From: DRPN01 sp964599235
GTDB taxonomy: Bacteria > Bacteroidota > Bacteroidia > Bacteroidales > VadinHA17
Reading direction: 5' to 3'
Assembly: GCA_964599235.1 (NCBI GenBank)
Contig: CAZRDX010000009.1
Location: forward strand, 1 to 64,000
Length of the DNA: 64,000 nucleotides
Shown: in pieces, positions 55,978-64,000 of the stretch
Layout of the letters: every line of letters begins with the position of its first letter
Position numbering within the stretch: position 1 is the stretch's first letter
Notes under the pieces: model-generated
Seen by the model: the letters and a program-made list of their open reading frames with translations, nothing else
Databases searched by the model: none
What the model was told of the DNA's origin: nothing
Translations under genes and position numbers: made by a program

Positions 55978-57318
55978 ATGCCTTATTTGTTCACGTCCGA
56001 GTCGGTGTCGGAAGGACATCCCGACAAAGTGGCCGACCAGATCTCCGATGCACTTCTGGACGAGTTCCTCCGTCAGGATCCCGAGTCGAAGGTGGCCTGC
56101 GAAACGATGGTCACCACAGGACTGGTGTTCGTAGGCGGCGAGGTGAAGACCGAAGCCTGGGTGAACATCCAGAACGTGGTGCGGGAGGTGATCCGCGACA
56201 TCGGTTACACGAAAGCGGAATACCGGTTCGATGCCGATTCCTGCGGGATCATCTCGGCCATCCATGAGCAGAGTCCCGATATCAACCAGGGGGTGGAGCG
56301 TGAGAGCGAGGAGGAACAGGGTGCCGGCGACCAGGGGATGATGTTCGGCTATGCCAACCGCGACATGGACAACTACATGCCCATGGCCGTGGAGGTGGCC
56401 CATCTGTTGCTGCGTGAGCTGTCGGCCATCCGCAAGGAGGGGAAGGTGATGACCTACCTGCGGCCCGACTCCAAGTCGCAGGTGACCATCGAGTACGACG
56501 ACGACGGCACGCCCATCCGCATCGACACCCTGCTCATCTCGACCCAGCACGACGAGTTCGTCGTCCCGCGTGACGGCTCGCCCGAGGCGGCGGAGATCGC
56601 ACAGAAAGCGATGCAGGAGAAGATCCGCGAAGACATCGAGACCTACCTCATCCCGCGGGTACGCAAGAAATGTCCCGAGAGGATCCGTCATCTCTTCGAG
56701 AACGGTTACAAGCTGATCGTCAATCCCACGGGCAAGTTCGTCATCGGCGGTCCGCACGGCGACACCGGTCTGACGGGCCGTAAGATCATCGTGGACACTT
56801 ACGGCGGCAAGGGGGCCCACGGCGGGGGTGCTTTCTCGGGCAAGGATTCTTCTAAGGTGGACCGTTCGGCGGCCTACGCCGCCCGCCATATCGCCAAGAA
56901 CATGGTGGCTGCCGGCATCGCCGACGAGGTGCTCGTCCAGCTGGCCTATGCCATCGGCATCGCCGAGCCGGTGGGTATCTTCGTCAACACCTACGGCACG
57001 GCCAGGGTGAAGGACCAGAACGGCAAGACCCTGAGCGACGGAGCCATCGCCGCAAAGATCCAAGAGATCTTCGACCTGCGCCCCTACGCCATCGTCAAGC
57101 GTTTCGGCCTGAAAAACCCTGTCTTCCGTGTAACCTCCACCTACGGCCATTTTGGTCGTGAACCCTATACCGAGGAGGTGGAAGTGGCCTACAACACCCA
57201 CCAGGATATCATCACCCGCGTGGTCGACGGCAAAGAACGCCATTTCAAAAAGGTTGAGTTCTTCGCCTGGGAGAAACTGGATTATGTCGACAGACTGAAA
57301 AAGGCGTTCGGCCTCTGA
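55978..57318 (+). CDS. metK: S-adenosylmethionine synthetase
   Basis: MetK makes SAM from methionine and ATP in the cytoplasm. The 446-residue protein has the N-terminal metal/ATP motif ESVSEGHPDKVADQISDALLD, the methionine-site GAGDQGMMFGYA, and GGPHGDTGLTGRKIIVDTYGGKGAHGGGAFSGKDSSKVDRSAAYAAR with the P-loop-like GGGAFSGKD. DLRPYAIVKRFGL is near the end. It is longer than the ~385-residue E. coli enzyme; an insert follows PRDGSPEAAEI (about residues 200-240), as in other Bacteroidota MetK. A SAM-II-like riboswitch precedes it, giving product feedback. A terminator at 57362 follows. Confidence 0.96.
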   Translation: MPYLFTSESVSEGHPDKVADQISDALLDEFLRQDPESKVACETMVTTGLVFVGGEVKTEAWVNIQNVVREVIRDIGYTKAEYRFDADSCGIISAIHEQSPDINQGVERESEEEQGAGDQGMMFGYANRDMDNYMPMAVEVAHLLLRELSAIRKEGKVMTYLRPDSKSQVTIEYDDDGTPIRIDTLLISTQHDEFVVPRDGSPEAAEIAQKAMQEKIREDIETYLIPRVRKKCPERIRHLFENGYKLIVNPTGKFVIGGPHGDTGLTGRKIIVDTYGGKGAHGGGAFSGKDSSKVDRSAAYAARHIAKNMVAAGIADEVLVQLAYAIGIAEPVGIFVNTYGTARVKDQNGKTLSDGAIAAKIQEIFDLRPYAIVKRFGLKNPVFRVTSTYGHFGREPYTEEVEVAYNTHQDIITRVVDGKERHFKKVEFFAWEKLDYVDRLKKAFGL

Positions 57319-57354
57319 TCCTCCTGCGGCACCGCGGTTTTCCTTCGAAAATCT

Positions 57355-57362
57355 TATCTTTA
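57355..57362 (+). promoter_or_regulatory. Possible -7 promoter element for the acyltransferase gene
   Basis: TATCTTTA, one base from TAnnTTTG, ends where the metK terminator hairpin begins. A start near 57369 would lie inside the hairpin and would avoid forming it. Confidence 0.4.
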
Positions 57363-57385
57363 CCCCGGTCACCGGGGTTTTTTTT
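57362..57385 (+). terminator. metK terminator ending at the next start codon
   Basis: ACCCCGG-TCA-CCGGGGT (57362-57378) is a 7-bp stem followed by eight Ts that end at 57385. The next ATG starts at 57386. It is 44 bp past the metK stop. Confidence 0.85.
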
Positions 57386-58606
57386 ATGGGAAAGAACTAT
57401 CATATTGCCGAAGTAAAGGACAAGGCAGACGAGAAGGCTTTCCTGCGTTTGCCGGTAAAGATCTACCGGAAGGATCCCCACTGGATCCGTCCTCTGGATG
57501 AGGATGTGAAGGCCGTCTTCGATCCTTCGCGCAACAAGCTGTTCCGTCAGGGCGAGGCGGTGCGTTGGCTTCTGAGGGACGGCCGCGGGGAGGTGGTGGG
57601 CCGTGTGGCGGCGTTCATCAACTGGCCGGCAGCCAGAAAATATGAGTATCCCGTAGGAGGGATGGGGTTCTTCGAATGCATCCCCGACCGGGAGGCGGCT
57701 TTCATGCTCTTTGATGCCTGTCGCCGGTGGCTGGAAGAACGGGGTGTCAAGGCGATGGACGGTCCCATCAACTTCGGCGAACGGGACCGTTTCTGGGGTC
57801 TGCTGGTGGAAGGGTTCACCGAACCGGGCTACGGGGTCAACTACAACCCTCCCTATTACCGTGACTTCTTTGAATCGTACGGCTTCCGCGAATATTTCGG
57901 CCAGCTCATCTACCACCGCAAGATCGAACGGGGAGCTCTCCGGCCGGCGATGCTGGAGCGGGCACGGCGTCTGCTGAGCAATCCCGACTATTCGTTCGGC
58001 TATCTGCCCCGGCACCGCATGAAAGAGCTGCCCGAGATGGTACGCACCATCTTCAACAAAGCCTGGGCCAGCTTTCCGGGCGTCCCCCGCATGAGCGAAG
58101 CCCAGGCCCGCCATCTTTACCATAGCCTCCGGCCCATCCTCGATGAGAAACTGCTATGGTTCGGATATTACCGTGATGAGCCCATCTCCTTCTTCCTGAT
58201 GATCCCCGAGATCAACCAGGTGCTCAAACATCTCAACGGCAAGCTGCACTGGTTCAACAAACTGCGGTTCTTTTGGTACAAGGATGTGCTGCACGTCATC
58301 GACAAGGCCGTGGGGATCCTTTTCGGCGTGGTGCCCGAACATCGCCGCAAAGGGGTGGAGGCCGCCATGATCCACGAATTCTCGAAAGTGGCCTACTCGG
58401 AGCAATTCCGCTACAGGGAGCTGGAGATGAACTGGATCGCCGACTACAACCCCCCGATGATGAAAGTACTCGACCAGATCGGCGCCACCGTCACCAAAAG
58501 ACTCATCACCTACCGTTACATTTTCGATCCTTCCATCCCGTTCGAAAGGGCAGCCCTGGTGAACGTACGCAGGCGTAAAGAGAAGCACGATGGAAAACAA
58601 GCATGA
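57386..58606 (+). CDS. Acyltransferase-like (GNAT-fold) protein of unknown substrate
   Basis: A 406-residue cytoplasmic protein. The pattern AFLRLPVKIYRKDPHWIRPLDEDVKAVFDPSRNKLFRQGEAVRWLLRDGRGEVVGRVAAFIN, then PVGGMGFFECIPDREAAFMLFDACRRWLEERGVKAMDGPINFGERDRFWGLL and a second half ending GVVPEHRRKGVEAAMIHEF, points to a tandem N-acyltransferase fold; the RRKGV segment resembles the acetyl-CoA loop. Similar Bacteroidota proteins are often left as hypothetical. No substrate is proposed. The start is odd: the metK terminator T-run ends at the base before the ATG, so expression must use a start inside the hairpin or read-through. The following HAD gene overlaps by 17 bp. Confidence 0.78.
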   Translation: MGKNYHIAEVKDKADEKAFLRLPVKIYRKDPHWIRPLDEDVKAVFDPSRNKLFRQGEAVRWLLRDGRGEVVGRVAAFINWPAARKYEYPVGGMGFFECIPDREAAFMLFDACRRWLEERGVKAMDGPINFGERDRFWGLLVEGFTEPGYGVNYNPPYYRDFFESYGFREYFGQLIYHRKIERGALRPAMLERARRLLSNPDYSFGYLPRHRMKELPEMVRTIFNKAWASFPGVPRMSEAQARHLYHSLRPILDEKLLWFGYYRDEPISFFLMIPEINQVLKHLNGKLHWFNKLRFFWYKDVLHVIDKAVGILFGVVPEHRRKGVEAAMIHEFSKVAYSEQFRYRELEMNWIADYNPPMMKVLDQIGATVTKRLITYRYIFDPSIPFERAALVNVRRRKEKHDGKQA

Positions 58607-59252
58607 ACTGCAAAGTGTCATCTGGGACTGGAACGGCACCCTGCTGGACGATGTGCAGGTAAGCCTGAAAAGCGTCAACGAAGCCCTGCAGGCCAGAGGG
58701 CTGCCCCTGATCACCGAAACCTTCTACCGCGAACATTTCGACTTTCCCGTACGCGATTTCTACGAAAAACTGGGTATCAACTTCAGCCGCGACAATTTCG
58801 ACGAAATGTCAGAACGTTTTCTGCAGATCTACTTCCGCAACCTGGGGAAAGCCTCCCTCCACAAAGGCGCCAGGGAAACCCTGACCTTCCTCAAAGAAAA
58901 CGGCGTCCGTCAATACGTGTTGTCAGCCATGGAACAGGGTCGGCTGGAGAAGATGCTCCGGGACTACGGCCTCATTTCCTTCTTTGATGACATAGCCGGT
59001 TCGCGCGACATCTATGCCGACGGCAAGCTGGCTGCCGGGAGAGAGCTGCTTGCCCGCCGCAACATCGACACCTTTTCCGCCTGGATGGTGGGCGACACCA
59101 CCCACGACCTGGATGTGGCCAAATCCCTGAACCTCCGCTGCGTGCTCCTCGCCTGCGGACACCAAACCCGCCGGCGCCTCAAAAAGGTCCATACTTACGT
59201 TTTCAGCGATTTTTTTGAACTGAAAGCCTTTTTCTCCTCCCTTCTCTTTTGA
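58590..59252 (+). CDS. HAD-superfamily hydrolase (phosphoglycolate phosphatase-like)
   Basis: A 220-residue HAD phosphatase. Motif I is IWDWNGTLLDDV (DxNGT in place of the commoner DxDGT), motif II VLSAMEQ, motif III around KLAAGRELL, and motif IV MVGDTTHDLDVAKSLNLRCVLLACG. A C1-type helical cap follows motif I. PGP-like HADs clear 2-phosphoglycolate and similar metabolites, but the substrate is unproven. It overlaps the preceding acyltransferase-like gene by 17 bp, so the pair is translated together. It ends about 100 bp before the efflux-operon regulator. Confidence 0.85.
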   Translation: MENKHELQSVIWDWNGTLLDDVQVSLKSVNEALQARGLPLITETFYREHFDFPVRDFYEKLGINFSRDNFDEMSERFLQIYFRNLGKASLHKGARETLTFLKENGVRQYVLSAMEQGRLEKMLRDYGLISFFDDIAGSRDIYADGKLAAGRELLARRNIDTFSAWMVGDTTHDLDVAKSLNLRCVLLACGHQTRRRLKKVHTYVFSDFFELKAFFSSLLF

Positions 59253-59323
59253 TCCTTCTCTTTTCATCCTGAAAGTGGCCTTCAGACATTCCACGGTAAA
59301 CGGCGGAAACTTTTAATATATTA

Positions 59324-59355
59324 TTTGTTTCCATCGTTTATTCTTGATATTTTTG
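59324..59355 (+). promoter_or_regulatory. Complete promoter of the efflux operon (TTTG, N20, TATTTTTG)
   Basis: TTTG (59324-59327) and TATTTTTG (59348-59355) are exact matches 20 bp apart. The start would be near 59362, after the GTG at 59359, which supports ATG 59371 as the regulator start. No clear TetR operator palindrome was seen overlapping it. Confidence 0.72.
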
Positions 59356-59370
59356 TAAGTGCCAAAGAGA

Positions 59371-60018
59371 ATGATCATGGACAATGACCTGAAAAAGAGG
59401 ATTGTGGAGAAAGCTGCCGAGCTCTACAACCGGCTGGGTATCCGGAGCATCACGATGGATGATGTTTCCCGGGAGCTGGGCATCTCCAAGAAGACGCTTT
59501 ATCAGTACATCTCCGACAAGAAACACCTGGTGCAGGAGGTATGCGAAATGGAGATGCAGAAACGCCGGAGAGCTTTCGAGGAGATCCGTGGCGGCGGGCT
59601 TAATGCCATCGAAGAGATCTTTGAAGTGAACAAGCTGGTGCTGAAGCTCATCAAAAGTTACAATCCAACCAAGTTCTTCGATCTGAAGAAGCATTATCCT
59701 GATATCTACCGGAAGATCCGGGAAGGACAGCGGGAGAATATGTTCCGTTCGATGGTGGCCAATATCCGCAAGGGAAAGGCCGAAGGTCTTTTTCGTGAGG
59801 ATGTGGACGAAGAGGTGATCGCCAAGCTTTACATGAGCCATACGGAATATGCGATGGAGAGCGATCTGCTGACGCCGGAGGAGTTCACCTCCCCGCGTTT
59901 CATCATCCAGGCGTTCCTTTATCACGTTCACGGCATCGTGAACGACAGGGGCAAGGAACTGATCGACAAATATTTCAAACAAATGAAAGAAAATGACGAC
60001 CATTATGAATTGTCGTAG
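59371..60018 (+). CDS. TetR-family regulator of the RND efflux operon
   Basis: A 215-residue repressor, first gene of the operon. The helix-turn-helix is RIVEKAAELYNRLGIRSITMDDVSRELGISKKTLYQYISDKKHLVQEVCEME. The C-terminal domain is helical and unassigned. In Bacteroidota such a gene at the head of a tolC-hlyD-acrB set is common, and it probably represses its own operon until a substrate is bound. ATG 59371 (or 59377) is taken because an in-frame GTG at 59359 lies before the predicted transcription start. Its stop overlaps the tolC start region by 26 bp. Confidence 0.88.
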   Translation: MIMDNDLKKRIVEKAAELYNRLGIRSITMDDVSRELGISKKTLYQYISDKKHLVQEVCEMEMQKRRRAFEEIRGGGLNAIEEIFEVNKLVLKLIKSYNPTKFFDLKKHYPDIYRKIREGQRENMFRSMVANIRKGKAEGLFREDVDEEVIAKLYMSHTEYAMESDLLTPEEFTSPRFIIQAFLYHVHGIVNDRGKELIDKYFKQMKENDDHYELS

Positions 60019-61360
60019 TCTCCGCACCCTGCTGTGGGGGGTGATGCTGGTGCTGCCTTTGCGGGCGGTTGCGGTCCGGCAGCAGGACACGGTCTATACT
60101 TTCTCTCTGAAAGAGGCACAGGATCATGCCGTGAAGTACAACCTCACGGTGAAAAATTCCCGGAAAGACCTGGAGCATGCCAACAAGGAGATCAAACAGT
60201 TCCTGGCCACGGGTCTCCCCCAGGTCAACTCCAACCTCAACTATCAGGACAATCTTGTGCTCAGGACGACCCTGATGCCCGATTTCATGCACGGAGATCC
60301 GGAGAACAAGATCCCCGTACAGTTCGGGAGCCAGCACACGGCCGACTTTGGCATCGGCGTCAGCCAGATGGTCTTCAACGGTCCTTTCATCGTCGGCCTG
60401 GAGGCCACCAGGATCCTCCGCAAGCTCAACGAACAGAACGTGGTCAAATCGGAGACCGATATCCGGGAGACGGTGGCCCAGACCTATTATCTGGTGCTCA
60501 TCGGGAGGAAGACGGCTGGGGTGATCGAGGAGAACCTGCGCAACATGCGGAAGACCCTGGAAGATACGCGCAAGATGTACGAGGCGGGACTCACGGAGGA
60601 CATTGCCGTAGACCAGCTGCAGGTGTCGGTCACCTCGCTGGAGAATGCCGTGAAATCGGCCTGGCGCCAGGTGGCCGCCTCGGAAAGGCTGCTGAAGTTC
60701 CAGATGGGGCTCGACCTCGATGCACGCATCCGGCTTACCGACTCACTCGACCTCATGCTGGAAAAGATCAATGTTCCTTCCATCATGGTCAAACCTTTCC
60801 GTCTTGACAGCCAGATCGAATACCAGGTGGCCACCACACGGGAAGAGCTGGCCGCCATCAACCTGAAGAAGGAAAAGTTCATGTATCTGCCCACCATCAA
60901 CGCCAATTACCAGAACCAGTGGTCGGCCATGCGCAACACCTTTTCCTTTTTCGATCCCGACGAGAAATGGTACCACTCTTCTTTCCTGGGACTCACGGTA
61001 GCGATCCCCATCTTCAGCAGCGGTCTGCGCAAGGCCAATGTCGACATGCGGAAGATCGAGCTCGAGAAAGCATCCATCAACAAGGAACTGATGTCGGAGA
61101 ACCTCCGTCTGCAATACCGGCAGGCGCGGGATGCCCTGATCACGGCCTGGGAGAATTTCCAGGCCCAGCAGAAGAACGTCGAGCTGTCCCGCAAGGTGGT
61201 CGACAAAACCCGCGTGAAAGTGTCGCTGGGAACAGCCTCCAGCCTCGACCTCACCCAGGTCAACAACCAGTATCTCGACACGCAGACCCGCTACTTCAGT
61301 GCCATGATCGAACTGCTGAAAGCCAAGATCCATCTCGACCGACTCCTCAATGAAATGTAA
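59993..61360 (+). CDS. tolC: TolC-family outer-membrane efflux protein
   Basis: A 455-residue outer-membrane channel. After a signal peptide (LRTLLWGVMLVLPLRAVAV), the mature part begins TVYTFSLKEAQDHAVKYNLTVKNSRKDLEHANKEIK, the TolC helical-barrel opening. Two repeated halves have long amphipathic helices, and the end is VDKTRVKVSLGTASSLDLTQVNNQYLDTQTRYFSAMIELLKAKIHLDRLLNEM, a typical OEP ending. It works with the HlyD and RND genes behind it to export toxic compounds. ATG 59993 overlaps the regulator by 26 bp; ATG 60005 is an alternative that would start closer to the signal peptide. Confidence 0.92.
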   Translation: MTTIMNCRSLRTLLWGVMLVLPLRAVAVRQQDTVYTFSLKEAQDHAVKYNLTVKNSRKDLEHANKEIKQFLATGLPQVNSNLNYQDNLVLRTTLMPDFMHGDPENKIPVQFGSQHTADFGIGVSQMVFNGPFIVGLEATRILRKLNEQNVVKSETDIRETVAQTYYLVLIGRKTAGVIEENLRNMRKTLEDTRKMYEAGLTEDIAVDQLQVSVTSLENAVKSAWRQVAASERLLKFQMGLDLDARIRLTDSLDLMLEKINVPSIMVKPFRLDSQIEYQVATTREELAAINLKKEKFMYLPTINANYQNQWSAMRNTFSFFDPDEKWYHSSFLGLTVAIPIFSSGLRKANVDMRKIELEKASINKELMSENLRLQYRQARDALITAWENFQAQQKNVELSRKVVDKTRVKVSLGTASSLDLTQVNNQYLDTQTRYFSAMIELLKAKIHLDRLLNEM

Positions 61361-61366
61361 ATCCTC

Positions 61367-62518
61367 ATGTCCATGAAAACGAAACAGTTGAAGACGACCG
61401 TATTCCTCCTCGGGCTGGCCCTGCTCACCGCATGCCAGTCGTCCAACGATACGGAAAAAAAGAAAAAACAACTGGCCCGTTACAAAAGCCAGCTCGTGGA
61501 GCTGACTCTCAAGATCAAGGAACTGGAGAAAGAGCTGGCCGCCGACACCCTCCACACAGGTCCCGTCCTGATCCCAGTCAGGACCCTCACCCTGCAACCC
61601 CATCCTTTCGCTCATTATGTGGAGGCAGCAGGTACCGTCTTGCCGGAAAAAGAAGCCTTCATCAGTTCGGAGATCAACGGCCAGATCAAAAAGATCCACG
61701 TCGTAGAAGGACAGCATGTAAAAAAGGGCGATCTGCTGCTGAAGCTCAACACGGAGGTGACCGAGAGTTCCATTGCCGAGGCCAGGGCCCAGCTGGCCCT
61801 CGCCGAAAAACTGTACGAGAAACAGAAAGAACTGTGGAACCAGCACATCGGGAGCGAAGTGCAATACCTGAAAACCAAGACCAACCTGGAAGCTGCACGT
61901 GAAAGGCTCCGTTCCCTCCAGGCCCGTCTGGAGATGGCATACATCAAAGCTCCCTTCGACGGCATCATCGATGCCATTTACGCCAAAGAAGGAGAACTGG
62001 CCGTGCCGGGACGTCAACTCGTGCAGCTCATCAACCTCTCCAGGATGAAGATCTATGCCGATGTCTCGGAGACTTATCTCCTAAAGATCGACAAAGGTCA
62101 GGAGGTGGAAGTGATCTTTCCCGACCTGGAAAACCTCACTTACCGTCTGCCTGTGTTCAGGAAAGAGAACGTGATCAACCGGAAGACGCGCACCTTCAAG
62201 ATCGAAATGAAACTGCACAACCCCGACTGGAAGATCAAGCCCAACCTTTTCACCCTGGTTCGTTTCCGTGACTATCACAATCCCCGGGCCCTGGTGGTGC
62301 CTTCGGAGATCATCAAAAAGGATATCCACGGATATTTCCTTTACGTGGCGGAACAGAAAGGCAAGGAAACACTGGCCCGCAAGGTATATGTCACGCCGGG
62401 GGTCTTCTACAAGGACATGACCCAGATCAGCGAAGGACTTTCTGCCGGCGACCGTGTGATCGTCGAAGGGTACGACCAGGTGACCAACGGTGAGAAGATC
62501 AGGGTGATCGAACAGTAA
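61367..62518 (+). CDS. RND efflux periplasmic adaptor (HlyD/AcrA family), lipoprotein
   Basis: A 383-residue membrane-fusion protein joining the RND pump and TolC. The N-terminus ends LLGLALLTACQSS, a lipobox. A short coiled coil (KKKKQLARYKSQLVELTLKIKELEKEL) precedes the lipoyl domain (FISSEINGQIKKIHVVEGQHVKKGDLLLKL). A hairpin follows, then YIKAPFDGIIDAIYAKEGELAVPGRQLVQLINLSRMKIYADVSETYL, the barrel region. The C-terminal membrane-proximal domain ends NGEKIRVIEQ. It lies 6 bp after tolC and 8 bp before the pump gene. ATG 61373 is a slightly later alternative. Confidence 0.93.
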   Translation: MSMKTKQLKTTVFLLGLALLTACQSSNDTEKKKKQLARYKSQLVELTLKIKELEKELAADTLHTGPVLIPVRTLTLQPHPFAHYVEAAGTVLPEKEAFISSEINGQIKKIHVVEGQHVKKGDLLLKLNTEVTESSIAEARAQLALAEKLYEKQKELWNQHIGSEVQYLKTKTNLEAARERLRSLQARLEMAYIKAPFDGIIDAIYAKEGELAVPGRQLVQLINLSRMKIYADVSETYLLKIDKGQEVEVIFPDLENLTYRLPVFRKENVINRKTRTFKIEMKLHNPDWKIKPNLFTLVRFRDYHNPRALVVPSEIIKKDIHGYFLYVAEQKGKETLARKVYVTPGVFYKDMTQISEGLSAGDRVIVEGYDQVTNGEKIRVIEQ

Positions 62519-62526
62519 GCGAAAAA

Positions 62527-64000
62527 ATGGAGAAGATGGAAAACGAACCGAAGAAAGACCAGGTGATCCGCAATTTCGCTCTCACCACGCTTTCGCTGAA
62601 GAACAAGAACACGGTCTTCCTGATGACCTTCGTGCTCATCATCTTCGGCCTGGTCTCATACATCCGTCTGCCGAAAGAGCTCTTCCCCGATGTGGTCGTC
62701 CCCACCGTCCTGGTGCAGACGGTCTATCCGGGCAACTCGCCGGCCGACATCGAGAATCTCATCACACGCCCCATCGAAAAGGAGATCGACGGGATCCGCG
62801 GCATCAAGAAGCTCACCTCCCAGTCGTACCAGGATCTTTCTTTCATCACCGTAGAGTTCAACACCGGTGTGGACATCAACAAGGCGCTGCAGGATGTGAA
62901 GGATGCCGTCGACAGGGCCCGCAGCGACCTGCCCGACGACCTGCTCAACGAACCGACCGTCAAGGACATCGACTTCACCGAATTCCCCATCATCACCATC
63001 AACCTGTCCGGCGACTACAGCACCGTGGAGCTTCGCAAGTATGCCGAATACCTGCAGGATGAGGTCGAAACGGTCAAGGAGATCTCGCGTGTGGACATCA
63101 AAGGTATCAACGACCGGGAGATCAAGATCATCATCGATCCGTACAAGCTGCAAGAGATGAATCTCAGCTTCCGGGACATCGAGAATGCCATCCGCAGCGA
63201 GAACATCTCCATGTCAGGCGGCGAAGTGAAGGTGAACGGTACCACCCGTTCCATCCGCATCCTGGGCGAGTTCGCCACCGCCGACCAGATCGAGAACATC
63301 ATCGTCAAACAGGTGGAAGGCAATGTCAAGTACCTCAAGGACGTAGCCCGCGTGATCGACGGCTTTGAGGATCCTACCAACTACGCCCGCCTCAACAGCA
63401 AGCCCGTAGTTTCACTACAGGTGGTGAAAAAAGGAGGAGAGAACCTGCTGGTGGCCACCGACAAGATCTTCGCCATCGTCGAAAAGGCCCGCAGCGAGGG
63501 GATCCTGCCCTCCAACCTGAAGATCGACTATACCAACGACCAGTCGGAACTGGTGCGCAAGCAGCTCAGCAACCTGGAGAACAACATCATCATGGGGGTC
63601 ATCCTCGTGGTGCTGGTGCTTTACTATTTCATGGGTGTCCGCAACGCCCTCCTGGTAGGTCTGGCCATTCCGATGTCGATGTTCATCAGCTTCATGGTGA
63701 TGGGGCTTACCGGCATACGGATCAACATGATCACCCTCTTCGCCCTGATCCTGTCACTGGGTATGCTGGTCGACAATGCCATCGTGGTGGTGGAGAACAT
63801 CTATCGTTTCATTGACCGGGGTTATCGGCCATGGGAGGCGGCCAAGCAGGCCACCGGCGAGATCGCCGTGCCCATCATCGCCTCAACGGCCACCACCCTG
63901 GCCGCCTTTTTCCCGATGGTTTTCTGGTCGGGACGCATCGGTGAGTTCATGAAGATGCTGCCCATCATGCTAATCATCGTGCTGAGCTCCTCGCTTTTTG
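62527..64000 (+). CDS. RND-family efflux pump (AcrB-like), 3' end outside window
   Basis: The inner-membrane pump of the operon; 491 residues are visible and the family is about 1,030-1,100. TM1 (NTVFLMTFVLIIFGLVSYIRLPKELFPDV) leads into the porter domain (VVPTVLVQTVYPGNSPADIENLITRPIEKEIDGIRGIKKLTSQSYQDLSFITVEFN). It then resumes helices at NNIIMGVILVVLVLYYFMGVRNALLVGLAIPMSMFISFMVM and carries the proton-relay helix FALILSLGMLVDNAIVVVENIYRF with its aspartate. AcrB-like multidrug or hydrophobe export is likely. The N-terminal MEKMENEPKKDQVIRNFALTTLSLKN is longer than in E. coli AcrB. Confidence 0.93.
   Translation, partial: MEKMENEPKKDQVIRNFALTTLSLKNKNTVFLMTFVLIIFGLVSYIRLPKELFPDVVVPTVLVQTVYPGNSPADIENLITRPIEKEIDGIRGIKKLTSQSYQDLSFITVEFNTGVDINKALQDVKDAVDRARSDLPDDLLNEPTVKDIDFTEFPIITINLSGDYSTVELRKYAEYLQDEVETVKEISRVDIKGINDREIKIIIDPYKLQEMNLSFRDIENAIRSENISMSGGEVKVNGTTRSIRILGEFATADQIENIIVKQVEGNVKYLKDVARVIDGFEDPTNYARLNSKPVVSLQVVKKGGENLLVATDKIFAIVEKARSEGILPSNLKIDYTNDQSELVRKQLSNLENNIIMGVILVVLVLYYFMGVRNALLVGLAIPMSMFISFMVMGLTGIRINMITLFALILSLGMLVDNAIVVVENIYRFIDRGYRPWEAAKQATGEIAVPIIASTATTLAAFFPMVFWSGRIGEFMKMLPIMLIIVLSSSLF

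Overview
The window reads as one piece of a Bacteroidota (probably Bacteroidales-like) chromosome. It is GC-rich, tightly packed and gene-dense on both strands. Three things support this placement. Many genes are preceded by the Bacteroidota promoter motif TAnnTTTG, often with TTTG about 20 bp upstream. Lineage-typical proteins are present: a long IspG, GldA, a propeller/Y_Y_Y hybrid sensor, PPi-type phosphofructokinase, and many lipoproteins with their own Lgt. ATGA-type start/stop overlaps are common. Two tRNAs (CAT and GAC anticodons) are present and no rRNA. I see no phage, IS transposase, CRISPR array or replication origin; the accessory-looking DNA is confined to two repeat-rich intergenic regions.

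Layout. 1-4130: a large sensor phosphatase running off the left edge (two periplasmic binding modules, beta-propeller, Y_Y_Y, SpoIIE-type output). 4198-5958: ispG. 5959-6955: about 1 kb of short hairpins joined by GTCATT-like linkers between two convergent genes. 6956-9532: a HAD phosphatase and the methionine-salvage pair mtnA-mtnP. 9533-12049: a GIY-YIG gene embedded in ~100-bp repeats that abut a tRNA, a lipoprotein hydrolase and a second tRNA. 12096-15371 (minus): lgt, a probable 39-codon ORF, a lipoprotein and pepT. 15501-20938: Ig-like lipoprotein, M16 peptidase, RlpA. 20959-29516: a carbohydrate block (GH125 mannosidase, MFS permease, two ROK kinases, CBM9-like protein, PPi-PFK, PIG-L deacetylase, SIS isomerase/deaminase). 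29580-33483: membrane protein, acyl-CoA synthetase, ispD, lactonase. 33853-39464: cysS, DUF2147, a TetR regulator, rnr, patatin. 39474-46574 (minus): metY-metX and metH-metF. 46985-54627: a glycosyltransferase, a GH31 lipoprotein, and a symporter/TPR-CHAT pair. 54883-59252: gldA, metK, an acyltransferase-like protein and a second HAD phosphatase. 59371-64000: tetR-tolC-hlyD-acrB efflux operon, with the pump truncated by the window edge.

How the genes fit together. Methionine and SAM metabolism is the strongest theme: metY-metX sit behind a SAM-I-like riboswitch, metH-metF have their own promoter, metK sits behind what looks like a SAM-II riboswitch, and mtnA/mtnP recycle the methylthioadenosine by-product. 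Having two structurally unrelated SAM riboswitch classes about 9 kb apart is notable. The sugar block could deliver mannose and N-acetylated amino sugars to glycolysis. Its deacetylase plus SIS pair resembles the archaeal chitin route (Dac/GlmD) more than NagA/NagB; that comparison is inference.

The most unusual structure is the hairpin array at 5959-6955, where stems differ from bead to bead but remain self-complementary. Other possibly undescribed items are the TIR-like repeats around the GIY-YIG gene, orphan terminator/promoter combinations that may make small RNAs (33520-33615 and 54681-54744), and a terminator that ends exactly at a start codon (57386). All calls come from reading the sequence; no database search or folding program was run.
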